Assembly: GCF_902686445.1 (NCBI RefSeq)
Contig: NC_062217.1
Location: 81,177,258 to 81,241,257 of the forward strand
DNA length: 64,000 bases
Origin: Sciurus carolinensis
Taxonomy: Eukaryota > Chordata > Mammalia > Rodentia > Sciuridae
Direction of reading: 5' to 3'
In this document: in pieces, positions 36,173 to 47,514 of the stretch
Layout: every line of letters starts with the position of its first letter
Position numbering within the stretch: position 1 is the first letter of the stretch
The notes under the pieces: generated by a model
What the model was told of the DNA's origin: nothing
Seen by the model: the letters and a program-made list of their open reading frames with translations, nothing else
Database searches by the model: none
Translations under genes and position numbers: made by a program

Positions 36173-38871
36173 CTTTTTTTTTTATTATAAAATTGTAAAC
36201 AAATGGGATACATGTTGTTTTTCTGTCTGTACATGGCGTAAAGGCATACAATTTGTGTAATCATAAATCTACATAGGGTAATGTTGTTTGATTCATTCTG
36301 CCATTTTTTCCCTTCCCCCCCTCCCCTCCCACCCTTCCCCTCCATCTATACAGTCCTTCCTTCCTCCATTCCTGCCCCCCTCCCTAAACCCAACTCCAAC
36401 CCCAACGCTAACCCTTCCCAACCCCCATTATGTGTCATCATCCACTTATTAGCGATATCATTCTTCCTTTGGTTTTTTGAGATTGGCTTATCTCACTTAG
36501 CATGACATTCTCCAGTTTCATCCATTTGCCTGCAAATGCCATAATTTTATCATTCTTTATGGCTGAGTAATATTCCATTGTATATATATACCACATTTTC
36601 TTTATCCATTCATCAATTGAAGGACATCTAGGTTGGTTCCACAATCTGGCTATTGTGAACTGAGCAGCTATGAACATTGATGTGGCTGTATCTCTGTAAT
36701 ATGCTGATTTTAAGTCCTTTGGGTATAGGCCAAGGAGTGGGATAGCTGGGTCAAATGGTAGTTCCATTCCAAGTTTTCTAAGGAATCTCCACACTACTTT
36801 CCAGAGTGGCTGCACTAATTTGCAGCCCCACCAGCAATGTAAGAGTGTACCTTTCTCCCCACATCCTCGCCAACACCTGTAGTTGGTTGTATTCTTGATG
36901 ATTGCCATTCTAATTGGGGTGAGATGGAATCTTAGGGTGGTTTTGATTTGCATTTCTCTTATTACTAGAGATGTTGAACATTTTTCCATATGTTTGTGGA
37001 TTGCTTGTATATCTTCTTCTGTGAAGTGTCTATTCATTTCGTTAGCCCATTTGTCGATTGGATTATTTACATTCTTGGTGTAGAGTTTTTTGAGTTCTTT
37101 ATAGATTCTGGAGATTAGCGCTCTATCTGAAGTATGATTGGCAAAGATTTTCTCCCACTCTGTAGGCTCTTTCTTCGCATTGCTGATAGTTTCCTTTGCT
37201 GAGAGAAAGCTTTTTAGTTTGAATCTATCCCAGTTATTAATTCTTGCTTTTATTTCTTGTGCTATGGGAGTCCTGTTGAGGAAGTCTGGTCCTAAGCCGA
37301 CATGTTGAAGCTCTGGACCTACTTTTTCTTCTATAAGATGCAAGGTCTCTGGTCTGATTCCGAGATCCTTAATCCATTTTGAATTTAGTTTCGTGCATGG
37401 TGAGAGATATGGGTTTAGTTTCATTCTGTTGCATATGGATTTCCAATTCTCCGAGCACCATTTGTTGAAGAGGCTATCTTTTCTCCATTGCATATTTTTG
37501 GCCCCTTTGTCTAGTATGAGAAAATTGTATTTATTTGGGTTTGTGTCTGTGTCCTCTATTCTGTACCATTGATCCACCTTTCTATTTTGGTACCAATACC
37601 ATGCCGTTTTTGTTACTATTGCTTTGTAATAGAGTTGAAGATCTGGTATTGCGATACCCCCTGCTTCACTCTTTCTGCCAAGGATTGCTTTAGCTATTCT
37701 GGGTTTTTTATTCTTCCAGATGAATTTCATAATTGCTTGCTCTATTTCTGTAAGGTACATCATTGGGATTTTAATTGGAATTGCATTGAATCTGTATAGC
37801 ACTTTTGGTAGTATGGCCATTTTGACAATATTAATTCTTCCTATCCAAGAACATGGGAGATCTTTCCATTTTCTAAGGTTTTCTTGAATTTCTTTCTTTA
37901 GTGTTCTGTAGTTCTCATTGTAGAGGTCTTTCACCTTTTTTGTGAGATTGATTCCCAAGTATTTTATTTTTTTCGAAGCTATTGTGAATGGGGTAGTTTT
38001 CCTAATTTCTCTTTCTGAAGATTCATCGCTCATGTATAGAAATGCCTTAGATTTATGTGCATTGATCTTATATCCCGCTACTTTACTGAATTCACTTATG
38101 AGATCTTAAAGTTTTCTGGTGGAATTTCCTGGTTCCTCTAAGTATACAATCATATCATCAGCAAATAGGGATAGTTTGAGTTCTTCTTTGTCTATTCGTA
38201 TCCCTTTAATTTCTTTGGTCTGTCTAATTGCTCTGGCTAGAGTTTCAAGGACGATATTGAATAGAAGTGGTGAAAGAGGGCATCCCTGCCTTGTTCCAGT
38301 TTTTAGAGGGAATGCTTTCAGTTTTTCACCATTTAGAATAATATTAGCCATGGGCTTAGCGTAGATGGCCTTTACAATGTTAAGGAATGTTCCCACTATC
38401 CCTATTTTTTCTAGTGTTTTGAGCATGAAGGGGTGCTGTATTTTATCAAATGCTTTTTCTGCATCTATCAAAATAATCATGTGATTCTTGACTTTAAGTC
38501 TATTGATATGGTGAATTACATTTATTGATTTTCTGATGTTGAACCAACCTTGCATCCCTGGGATGAAACCCACTTGATCATGGTGCACTATCTTTTTAAT
38601 ATGTTTTTGTATGCGATTTGCTAAAATTTTGTTTAGAATTTTTGCGTCAATGTTCATTAAGGATATTGGTCTGAAATTTTCTTTCCTCGATGTGTCTCTG
38701 TCTGGTTTAGGTATCAGGGTAATATTGGCTTCATAGAATGAGTTTGGGAGGGTTCCCTCCTCTTCTATTTTATGGAATACTTTGAGAAGTATTGGAATGA
38801 GCTCTTCTTTAAAGTTTTGTAGAACTCGGCTGAGAACCCATCTGGTCCTGGACTTTTCTTTGTTGGTAGGC
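36173..38871 (-). mobile_element. L1 array unit C (chimeric)
   Basis: Carries the same A-type/D-type switch as unit B, so the chimera arose once and was then duplicated. ORF2 from 38033 to 36438 is open for 531 codons. Confidence 0.93.
36438..38657 (-). pseudogene. L1 ORF2p reverse transcriptase to C-terminus, broken once, unit C
   Basis: Two long open pieces: 38657-38106 (reverse transcriptase core with [11 protein letters not shown] and [11 protein letters not shown]) and 38033-36438 (531 aa, thumb and cysteine-rich C-terminus with [19 protein letters not shown], to the natural end ISLISG). Only the shared early stop after STRKL separates them. The endonuclease domain is absent because the unit is 5'-truncated. 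Confidence 0.87.
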
Positions 38872-39087
38872 TTTTTTTTTTTTTTTTTTTTTTTTTTTAT
38901 TTTTAATTTTTTTTTTATTCATTTTATGTGGTGCTGAGGATCGAACCCAGTGCCCCAACCATGTGAGGCAGGTGCTCTACCTCTGAGCCACAATCCCAGC
39001 CCCTGCTTATTCTTAATTTTAAAGTAAATATTTGTTTTCATATTACTTATGTAGTCAATATATATATATATATATTTTTTTTACTTT
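38872..39087 (-). mobile_element. Array spacer 3: ID SINE with long A-tail plus unique piece
   Basis: ID body about 38926-39001, non-L1 piece about 39002-39075. On the minus strand it immediately follows the 3' end of the full-length L1 (unit D). Confidence 0.9.
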
Positions 39088-39351
39088 CTTTTTTTTTATT
39101 ATAAAATTGTAAACAAATGGGATACATGTTGTTTTTCTGTCTGTACATGGCGTAAAGGCATACCATTTGTGTAATCATAAATCTACATAGGGTAATGTTG
39201 TTTGATTCATTCTGCCATTTTTTCCCTTCCCCCCCTCCCCTCCCACCCTTCCCCTCCATCTATACAGTCCTTCCTTCCTCCATTCCTGCCCCCCTCCCTA
39301 AACCCAACTCCAACCCCAACGCTAACCCTTCCCAACCCCCATTATGTGTCA

Positions 39352-42300
39352 TCATCCACTTATTAGCGATATCATTCTTCCTTTGGTTTTTTGAGATTGG
39401 CTTATCTCACTTAGCATGACATTCTCCAGTTTCATCCATTTGCCTGCAAATGCCATAATTTTATCATTCTTTATGGCTGAGTAATATTCCATTGTATATA
39501 TATACCACATTTTCTTTATCCATTCATCAATTGAAGGACATCTAGGTTGGTTCCACAATCTGGCTATTGTGAACTGAGCAGCTATGAACATTGATGTGGC
39601 TGTATCTCTGTAATATGCTGATTTTAAGTCCTTTGGGTATAGGCCAAGGAGTGGGATAGCTGGGTCAAATGGTAGTTCCATTCCAAGTTTTCTAAGGAAT
39701 CTCCACACTACTTTCCAGAGTGGCTGCACTAATTTGCAGCCCCACCAGCAATGTAAGAGTGTACCTTTCTCCCCACATCCTCGCCAACACCTGTAGTTGG
39801 TTGTATTCTTGATGATTGCCATTCTAATTGGGGTGAGATGGAATCTTAGGGTGGTTTTGATTTGCATTTCTCTTATTACTAGAGATGTTGAACATTTTTC
39901 CATATGTTTGTGGATTGCTTGTATATCTTCTTCTGTGAAGTGTCTATTCATTTCGTTAGCCCATTTGTCGATTGGATTATTTACATTCTTGGTGTAGAGT
40001 TTTTTGAGTTCTTTATAGATTCTGGAGATTAGCGCTCTATCTGAAGTATGATTGGCAAAGATTTTCTCCCACTCTGTAGGCTCTTTCTTCGCATTGCTGA
40101 TAGTTTCCTTTGCTGAGAGAAAGCTTTTTAGTTTGAATCTATCCCAGTTATTAATTCTTGCTTTTATTTCTTGTGCTATGGGAGTCCTGTTGAGGAAGTC
40201 TGGTCCTAAGCCGACATGTTGAAGCTCTGGACCTACTTTTTCTTCTATAAGATGCAAGGTCTCTGGTCTGATTCCGAGATCCTTAATCCATTTTGAATTT
40301 AGTTTCGTGCATGGTGAGAGATATGGGTTTAGTTTCATTCTGTTGCATATGGATTTCCAATTCTCCGAGCACCATTTGTTGAAGAGGCTATCTTTTCTCC
40401 ATTGCATATTTTTGGCCCCTTTGTCTAGTATGAGAAAATTGTATTTATTTGGGTTTGTGTCCGTGTCCTCTATTCTGTACCATTGATCCACCTTTCTATT
40501 TTGGTACCAATACCATGCCGTTTTTGTTACTATTGCTTTGTAGTAGAGTTGAAGATCTGGTATTGCGATACCCCCTGCTTCACTCTTTCTGCCAAGGATT
40601 GCTTTAGCTATTCTGGGTTTTTTATTCTTCCAGATGAATTTCATAATTGCTTGCTCTATTTCTGTAAGGTACATCATTGGGATTTTAATTGGAATTGCAT
40701 TGAATCTGTATAGCACTTTTGGTAGTATGGCCATTTTGACAATATTAATTCTTCCTATCCAAGAACATGGGAGATCTTTCCATCTTCTAAGGTTTTCTTG
40801 AATTTCTTTCTTTAGTGTTCTGTAGTTCTCATTGTAGAGGTCTTTCACCTCTTTTGTGAGATTGATTCCCAAATACTTTATTTTTTTCGAAGCTATTGTG
40901 AATGGGGTAGTTTTCCTAATTTCTCTTTCTGAAGATTCATCGCTCATGTATAGAAATGCCTTAGATTTATGTGCATTGATCTTATATCCCGCTACTTTAC
41001 TGAATTCACTTATGAGATCTTAAAGTTTTCTGGTGGAATTTCCTGGTTCCTCTAAGTATACCATCATATCATCAGCAAATAGGGATAGTTTGAGTTCTTT
41101 GTCTATTCGTATCCCTTTAATTTCTTTGGTCTGTCTAATTGCTCTGGCTAGAGTTTCAAGGACGATATTAAATAGAAGTGGTGAAAGAGGGCATCCCTGC
41201 CTTGTTCCAGTTTTTAGAGGGAATGCTTTCAGTTTTTCACCATTTAGAATAATATTAGCCATGGGCTTAGCGTAGATGGCCTTTACAATGTTAAGGAATG
41301 TTCCCACTATCCCTATTTTTTCTAGTGTTTTGAGCATGAAGGGGTGCTGTATTTTATCAAATGCTTTTTCTGCATCTATCAAAATAATCATGTGATTCTT
41401 GACTTTAAGTCTATTGATATGGTGAATTACATTTATTGATTTTCTGATGTTGAACCAACCTTGCATCCCTGGGATGAAACCCACTTGATCATGGTGCACT
41501 ATCTTTTTAATATGCGATTTGCTAAAATTTTGTTTAGAATTTTTGCGTCAATGTTCATTAAGGATATTGGTCTGAAATTTTCTTTCCTCGATGTGTCTCT
41601 GTCTGGTTTAGGAATCAGGGTAATATTGGCTTCATAGAATGAGTTTGGGAGAGTTCCCTCCTCTTCTATTTTCTGGAATACTTTGAGAAGTATTGGAGTG
41701 AGTTCTTCTTTAAAAGTTTTGTAGAACTCGACTGAGAACCCATCTGATCCTGGACTTTTCTTTGTTGGTAGGCTTTTGATGACTTCTTCTATTTCATTAC
41801 TTGAAATTGGTCTATTTAAATTGTGTATGTCCTCCTCGTTCAGTTTAGGCAATTCATATGTCTCTAGAAACCTGTTGATGTCTTCGAAATTTTCTATTTT
41901 GTTGGAGTATAGATTTTCAAAATAGCTTCTAATTATGCTTTGTATTTCAGTCGTGTCTGTTGTGATATTTCCTTGTTCATTCCGAATTTTAGTGATTTGG
42001 GTTTTCTCTCGTCTTCTCTTTGTTAGTGTGGCTAAAGGTTTTTATCAATTTTGTTTATTTTTTCGAAGAACCAACTATTTATTTTGTCAATTTTTTGTAT
42101 TGTTTCTTTCGTTTCAATTTCGTTGATTTCAGCTCTGAGTTTAACTATTTCTGTCTTCTACTACTTTTGGTGTTGGTCTGTTCTTCTTTTTCTAGGGCTT
42201 TGAGCTGTAGTGTTAGGTCGTTTATTTTTTGAGTTTTACTTCTTTTATTAAATGCGCTCCATGAAATAAATCTTCCTCTAAGTACCACTTTCATAGTGTC

Positions 42301-43173
42301 CCAGAGATTTTGATATGATGTTTCTTTGTTCTCGTTTACCTCTAAGAATTTTTTAATTTCCTTCCTAATATCTTCTGTTATCCATTCATCATATAATAGC
42401 ATATTGTTTAATCTCCAGGTGTTGGAGTAGTTTCTGTTTTTTACTCTTTCATTTATTTCTAACTTCAATCCATTATGATCTGATAGAATACAAGGTAGTG
42501 TCTCTATCTTCTTGTATTTGCTGATATTAGCTTTGTGGCATAATATATGGTCTATTTTAGAGAAGGATCTATGTGCTGCTGAGAAGAAAGTGTATTTGCT
42601 CTTGGTTGGATGGTATATTCTATAAATGTCTGTTAAGTCTAAATTATTGATTGTGTTATTGAGATCTATGGTTTCTTTGTTCAATTTTTGTTTGGAAGAT
42701 CTGTCCAGTGGTGAGAGAGGCATGTTAAAATCACCAAGTATTATTGTGTTATGGTCTATTTGGTTTCTAAAATTGAGAAGGATTTGTTTAACATACATGG
42801 ATGAGCCACTGTTTGGGGCATAGATGTTTATGATTGTTATATCTTGCTGATTTATGCTTCCCTTAAGCAGTATGAAATGTCCTTCCTTATCCCTTCTGAC
42901 TAACATTGGCTTGAAGACCACATTATCTGAAATGAGGATGGATACTCCAGCTTTTTTGCTGAGTCCATGTGCATGGTTTTTCCCCATCCTTTCACCTTTA
43001 GTCTATGGGTATCTCTTTCTATAAGGTGAGTTTCTTGCAGGCAACATATTGTTGGATCTTTCTTTTTAATCCAATCTGCCAGTCTATCTATGTCTTTTGA
43101 TTGATGAATTCAGGTCATTAACATTCAGGGTTATTATTGAGATATGATTTGTATTCCCAGTCATTTGGTTCAT
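39352..43173 (-). pseudogene. L1 ORF2p, broken, unit D
   Basis: The start MNQMTGNTNH is at 43173. A 4-bp repeat expansion (CTATCTATGT near 43086) and a deletion in the TGCATGGTTTTTCC region (near 42975) break the endonuclease. Open pieces: 42987-42145 (endonuclease C-terminal half with ILGDFN), 41852-41499, 41499-41020 (reverse transcriptase, active site reads FADDMMVY) and 40947-39352 (531 aa C-terminal region). An 11-bp deletion near 41513 and the shared stop near 41020 separate the last three. Confidence 0.87.
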
Positions 43174-43244
43174 TTTTTAAATTTTATTTATTTATTTATT
43201 TATTTTTTGACACATCTTGGTTCCTCCTTTATTTGACAGTTCCT

Positions 43245-44291
43245 TTAGGATAATTCCTCCCTTTGCTGATTTGCTTCTTTGTTTTTCATCTCTTCCTCAT
43301 GAAATATTTTGCTGAGAATGTTCTGTAATGCTGGCTTTCTTTTTGTAAATTCTTTTAGCTTTTGTTTATCATGGAAAGATTTTATTTCATCGTCAAATTT
43401 GAAGGTAAGTTTTGCTGGGTATAAGATTCTTGGTTGGCATCCATTTTCTTTCAGAGCTTGAAAAATGTTGTTCCAGGCCCTTCTAGCTTTTAGGGTCTGG
43501 ATTGAAAAATCTGCTGATATCTGTATTGGCTTCCCCCTGAATGTAATTTGGTTCTTTTCTCTCACAGCCTTTAAAATTCTGTCTTTATTTTGTATGTTAG
43601 GTATTTTCATTATAATGTGCCTTGGTGTGGGTCTGTTGTAATTTTGTGTATTTGGAGTCCTATAAGCCTCTTGGACTTGATTTTCCATTTCATTCTTCAG
43701 ATTTGGGAAATTTTCTGATATTATTTCATTGAATAGATTGTTCATTCCTTTGGTTTGTTTCTCTAAGCCTTCCTCAATCCCAATAATTCTCAAATTTGGC
43801 CTTTTCGTGTTATCCCATAGTTCTTGGAGATTCTGTTCATGATTTCTCACCATCTTCTGTGTTTGTTCAACTTTGTTTTCGAGGTTAAATATTTTGTCTT
43901 CAATATCTGAAGTTCTGTCTTCCAGGTGTTCTATCCTATTGGTTATGCTTTCTCTAGAGTTCTTAATTTGGTTTATTGTTTCCTTCATTTCAAGGATTTC
44001 TGTTTGGTTTTTTTTCAATATCTCTAACTCTTTATTGAAATGATCTTTTGCTTCCTGAATTTGCTCTGTTAACTGTCGATTGGTGCGATCATTCAATGCC
44101 TGCATTTGCTCTTTCATCTCATCATTCAATACCTGCATTTGCTCTTTCATCTCATCGTTTTCTTCTCTGATCATTTTAATTATGTACATTCTGAACTCCC
44201 TTTCTGTCATTTCTTCTGCCATGCTGTCATTGGATTCTATTGATGTAACATCTAGATTTGTTTGGGGCATTTTCTTCCCTTGTTTTCTCAT
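43245..44291 (-). CDS. L1 ORF1p, intact, 348 aa
   Basis: The only intact L1 protein gene in the window. It encodes the trimeric RNA-binding chaperone of the L1 ribonucleoprotein. Residues about 30-160 are a heptad-rich coiled coil (for example MKETINQIKNSRESITNRIE), followed by the RRM (RPNLRIIGIEEG near 164) and the C-terminal domain (PRHIIMKIPN near 223 to ILSKIFHEEE). Residues 45-55 (NDEMKEQMQVL) and 56-66 (NDEMKEQMQAL) are an in-frame 11-residue duplication missing from the other copies. Start chosen at MRKQGKKMPQ, shared by all copies. ORF2 downstream is broken, so the element is not autonomous, though ORF1p could be made. Confidence 0.9.
   Translation of the reverse strand: MRKQGKKMPQTNLDVTSIESNDSMAEEMTEREFRMYIIKMIREENDEMKEQMQVLNDEMKEQMQALNDRTNRQLTEQIQEAKDHFNKELEILKKNQTEILEMKETINQIKNSRESITNRIEHLEDRTSDIEDKIFNLENKVEQTQKMVRNHEQNLQELWDNTKRPNLRIIGIEEGLEKQTKGMNNLFNEIISENFPNLKNEMENQVQEAYRTPNTQNYNRPTPRHIIMKIPNIQNKDRILKAVREKNQITFRGKPIQISADFSIQTLKARRAWNNIFQALKENGCQPRILYPAKLTFKFDDEIKSFHDKQKLKEFTKRKPALQNILSKIFHEEEMKNKEANQQREELS
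44091..44156 (-). repeat. 33-bp in-frame tandem duplication in ORF1 coiled coil
   Basis: 44091-44123 and 44124-44156 both read ATTCAATxCCTGCATTTGCT then CTTTCATCTCATC, differing at one base (G/A). Copies I and II carry one unit. Confidence 0.95.
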
Positions 44292-45190
44292 ATTGTTCAG
44301 GAATCAGTGGGTCATTAAGATATTGCAGATTTCCTCTATCGACTTATAATGTCCCTGAAGATTGCTAGTATATCCCCTCTTATCCTTTAGTAGCCTGAAG
44401 TCTTGGAGGAAGTTGATAATGCAGAGCTCCACGAAGAAGCTGCCTCTCTAGGGGTGGTGACCCTCAGGTGGCATATATTCTCTGCTAGTGGGCAGAGGTG
44501 CCTCCACTTGTTGACCAATGGTCATCCAACGGGGAACTAGGCTGCGGGCTGAGGCAAGTCCTGTTTGTGCCTGTGTCTCTGGTTTTACCGTCCCTGTGAG
44601 AAAACCACTCGCCTCCTCCTCTGGCAACCGCCTGGCTCTGATGCAGTCACTCCTAGACCAAGCGACCCACCGTGCTTCTCCTCTTCCTCTGGGCAAACCC
44701 CCGGTGTTCGGAGGTGGTGATTTTGAGTCCAAACAGCTCGCCACGCAGCTCCTCCTCTGGCAACCACCTGTGGCTCTGATGCAGTCACTCCTAGACCCGG
44801 CGCGCTTCTCCTCTTCCTCTGGGCAACCCCCCGGTGTTCAGAAGTGGTCGTTCTGCGTCCACACAGCTCGCCACGCAGCTCCTCCTCAGGCAGCCGGCCG
44901 GAGCCCCAGTGGTTGCTCTGAGTCCAAGCGCTGTGCTGAGCCGCCTCCTCTACAATGATCCCAGTTGTCTGTGTTTACTGCTCCAGTGGGGGGAGGGGTG
45001 TCTCGCCAAGCAACTCTACTTCACAAAGTTCCCTGCGTTCCGGGGCTACTGCCCCATCCGGGACGCCTCCCCAATGGGAGAGACTCACCCGGCGGCCTTG
45101 AGCTGGTCCCAAGTCTCTCACTATCTCCTCTTTTGAATCCTGTGTCCTGGAGCAACATGAAATGCAGCCGCCCTCTAGGCCGCCATCTTG
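44292..45190 (-). promoter_or_regulatory. L1 5' UTR of unit D with two tandem units
   Basis: The GC-rich phrase TCCTCTGGCAACC recurs at about 44615 and 44753 (spacing 138). The 5' terminal CAAGATGGCGGC matches the start of copy II, preceded by about 12 bases (45191-45202) before the target duplication. Promoter activity is inferred by analogy. Confidence 0.6.
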
Positions 45191-45202
45191 AAACTCCTTA
45201 TC

Positions 45203-45216
45203 ACTTTCTGATTCTT
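45203..45216. repeat. 14-bp target-site-like duplication, right end of L1 array
   Basis: ACTTTCTGATTCTT, identical to 30281-30294. Confidence 0.65.
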
Positions 45217-45235
45217 GAGTTGCCCCAGAACCAGA

Positions 45236-45351
45236 GCCCATAAGTAATCATGATATTGTAAGATGTTTAATTAACACTTTTTACTTAGTCACTTCAGTAA
45301 GCAAAAACTTAAAACCAAATTTTGTTAACAGTACTGTTAAACAAAATCTCT

Positions 45352-45389
<38 letters not shown>

Positions 45390-45394
45390 TGTTA
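45236..45394 (+). repeat. Inverted duplication, left arm (includes (GT)n)
   Basis: Starts GCCCATAAGTAATCATGATA and runs through ACTTAGTCACTTCAGTAAGC to a (GT)n tract at 45353-45386. The reverse complement, with about ten substitutions, is at 45656-45819. Confidence 0.9.
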
Positions 45395-45655
45395 TGGGAG
45401 AACTCTAATCAACAATGTGATCTGACAGCATTGATGAAAAACAGAAGTGAGACTAGAAAACAACTTAATTGATGACAGCTTAAATAATCAGTCAATGAGT
45501 TACAACTTAACTAATTAATTGCTTATAGCTTAATTAATTATTTGTCTACAAGTCCTCCTGCAACCAGTCAAAGCTCAGTTACTGTGATTCAACTCTATTC
45601 TGGTTTGGTCTGCTGGGGCTAGTGCAGGTGCCTGTTCTAAATTCATGGACACCCC

Positions 45656-45664
45656 CCCTACACA

Positions 45665-45708
<44 letters not shown>

Positions 45709-45819
45709 TTTTGTTTAATAGTACCGTTAGCAAAATCCAGCTTTAAGTTTTTGCTTACTGAAGTGACTAAGTAAAAAGTGTTCATTAAACATCTTACAAT
45801 ATCATGATGACTTATGGGC
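45656..45819 (-). repeat. Inverted duplication, right arm (includes (CA)n)
   Basis: (CA)n at 45661-45706 followed by GCTTACTGAAGTGACTAAGT and ATATCATGATGACTTATGGG, the mirror image of the left arm. The loop between the arms is about 260 bp of unique sequence. Confidence 0.9.
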
Positions 45820-46084
45820 ATAATCTGTGGTAAACACCACGGACACACCACCTGCATCCCCCCCACACACATTTTGGAACCATAGTGCATCTCTGCTAGC
45901 TCTAGATTCTTCCAGTGATTAAACACACCAGAAATCTCTGTGCTTCCTTTCACTAAAGAATAGAATTGAGCCTGGCATTTTCAGTGGTACCACCCACAGA
46001 ATTTATGAAGATGTCACCCGTTTTAGATGCATTTATGTGTGCATATGTGTGCACTTGTGTCTATGCACTTTTATCCATGTGTAG

Positions 46085-46765
46085 ATTCATCTAACCACTA
46101 TAGCAATTAAGATACATAACTATTACATCAACACACGGGGAACTTCTTCATGATACTTTTTTACCTCCCTACTCATTTCTAACCCCTGTCAATGATTAAT
46201 CTGTTCTCTATCACTGTAATTTTGTTATTTTAATAATGTTCTATAAAAATAGAACCAAATAATATGTCACCTTTTCAGATGAGTTTTTTTACTCAGTGTA
46301 ATTCTCTTCAGATTTATTCAAGTTGTTGCAAACAGCAGTAGTTTGTTCTTTTCTACTGGTGTGATATACTTACAGTTATTTACCATTTACATGTGGAAAA
46401 ACATTTGAGCTGTTTTTAATTTGGGAGTAGTATGAATAAAATTTTTTGTGAACATTTGTGTTTAGGATTATGGGAGAATTTAAGTTTACATTTCTTTAGG
46501 GTAAATATCCAAGTGCACAATTATTGAGTCATAGTAAGTGCATGTAATTTTACAAGAAACTTCCAAACTATTTTCCAGAGTGGCTTTACCATCTTAAATT
46601 CCTATCAATAACGAAACAATTATACTGTTTCTCTGGATCTTTGCAAGTCTGTGTATCATCACTATATCTTATTTAACCATTTTGATGTGTAGAGATATCT
46701 ATTCTGGATTTAAATTGCATTTTCCTACTGGCTATTGATGCTGAATGACTTTTTATGTACTTATT

Positions 46766-46797
<32 letters not shown>

Positions 46798-47510
46798 TTC
46801 CCATATATATGTATATATATAAAAATTTGTGAAATGTGTCCTCATATCTTTTGTCTGTTTTATATCTTTAGGTTTTGGGGGTTTTTGTTCTTTTATTATT
46901 GTGAGACTTTTTCACATATTCTAGATATGTGCCAGATATATGATTTGCAAATATTTTCTTTTAGTTTGCAACTTGTCACTTCATTGTCTTAAGAGGGGTC
47001 TTTCACAGAACAATTTTTAATTTTGATGAGGTCTAGTTATTCTAATTTTTCCTCTTATTCTTGTGGCATCTTGTAGCATCATGTAAAAAAAGTTTTACAT
47101 GTATATATTTTATAAAATATAAAATTTTATGTGAAAAATATATTTTTATATATATTTATATATCTTAAACATAAATTTAATATTTTATATACAATTTATA
47201 TAAATCTCAATAAATTTATAATTATTTATTGAATTTTAATTATTTATTAATTTTTAATAAATTTAAAATTATCTTAAAATTTTATATATAAATTTTATAT
47301 AAAACTATAAATTTTATATGAAATTTAGCTGTATATATTTTATGAAAGCTTTGTATTTCATATTTAGTTTAATGATCCAATTGCAGTTAATTTTGTATAA
47401 GACGTGAGATTTTGCTTATCTTTGTTTTGTGCATGGATGTCCAATAGCTTCAGTGCCATTTGATGAAAAGTCTTTCCTTCCTCAATTAAATCACTTTTGC
47501 ACCTTTGTTG
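46085..47510 (-). mobile_element. Old L1, 3' part of an inverted (twin-primed) copy
   Basis: Reversed L1 3' end and ORF2 C-terminal region: TTCCAGAGTGGCTTTACCAT, TTCATTGTCTTAAGAGGGGT, TGGATGTCCAATAGCTTCAG. Contains (TA)n near 46770 and a very A/T-rich stretch at 47090-47330. It meets plus-oriented L1 at about 47515. Confidence 0.7.
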
Positions 47511-47514
47511 GAAG

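Larger units (their letters stand above)
39088..45190 (-). mobile_element. L1 array unit D: full-length young L1
   Basis: A 6.1-kb element with 3' UTR, ORF2 (39352-43173), intact ORF1 (43245-44291) and 5' UTR (44292-45190, ending CAAGATGGCGGC in sense). It runs through the GGTAGGC point (41773) where units A-C are truncated. Its 3' 1.3 kb is nearly identical to units B and C; its 5' part has variants shared with copy II instead. The 5' UTR is shorter than in copy II, with only two TGGCAACC-type units. Confidence 0.93.

Noticed and set aside
30296..41773. Independent L1 insertions at the same place
   Set aside because: Three units share the same truncation base, same ID spacer and same early stop near STRKL; independent insertion cannot explain this.
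46735..46992. Frame with YIYIYIYI repeat
   Set aside because: It results from a (TA)n microsatellite in old L1 sequence.
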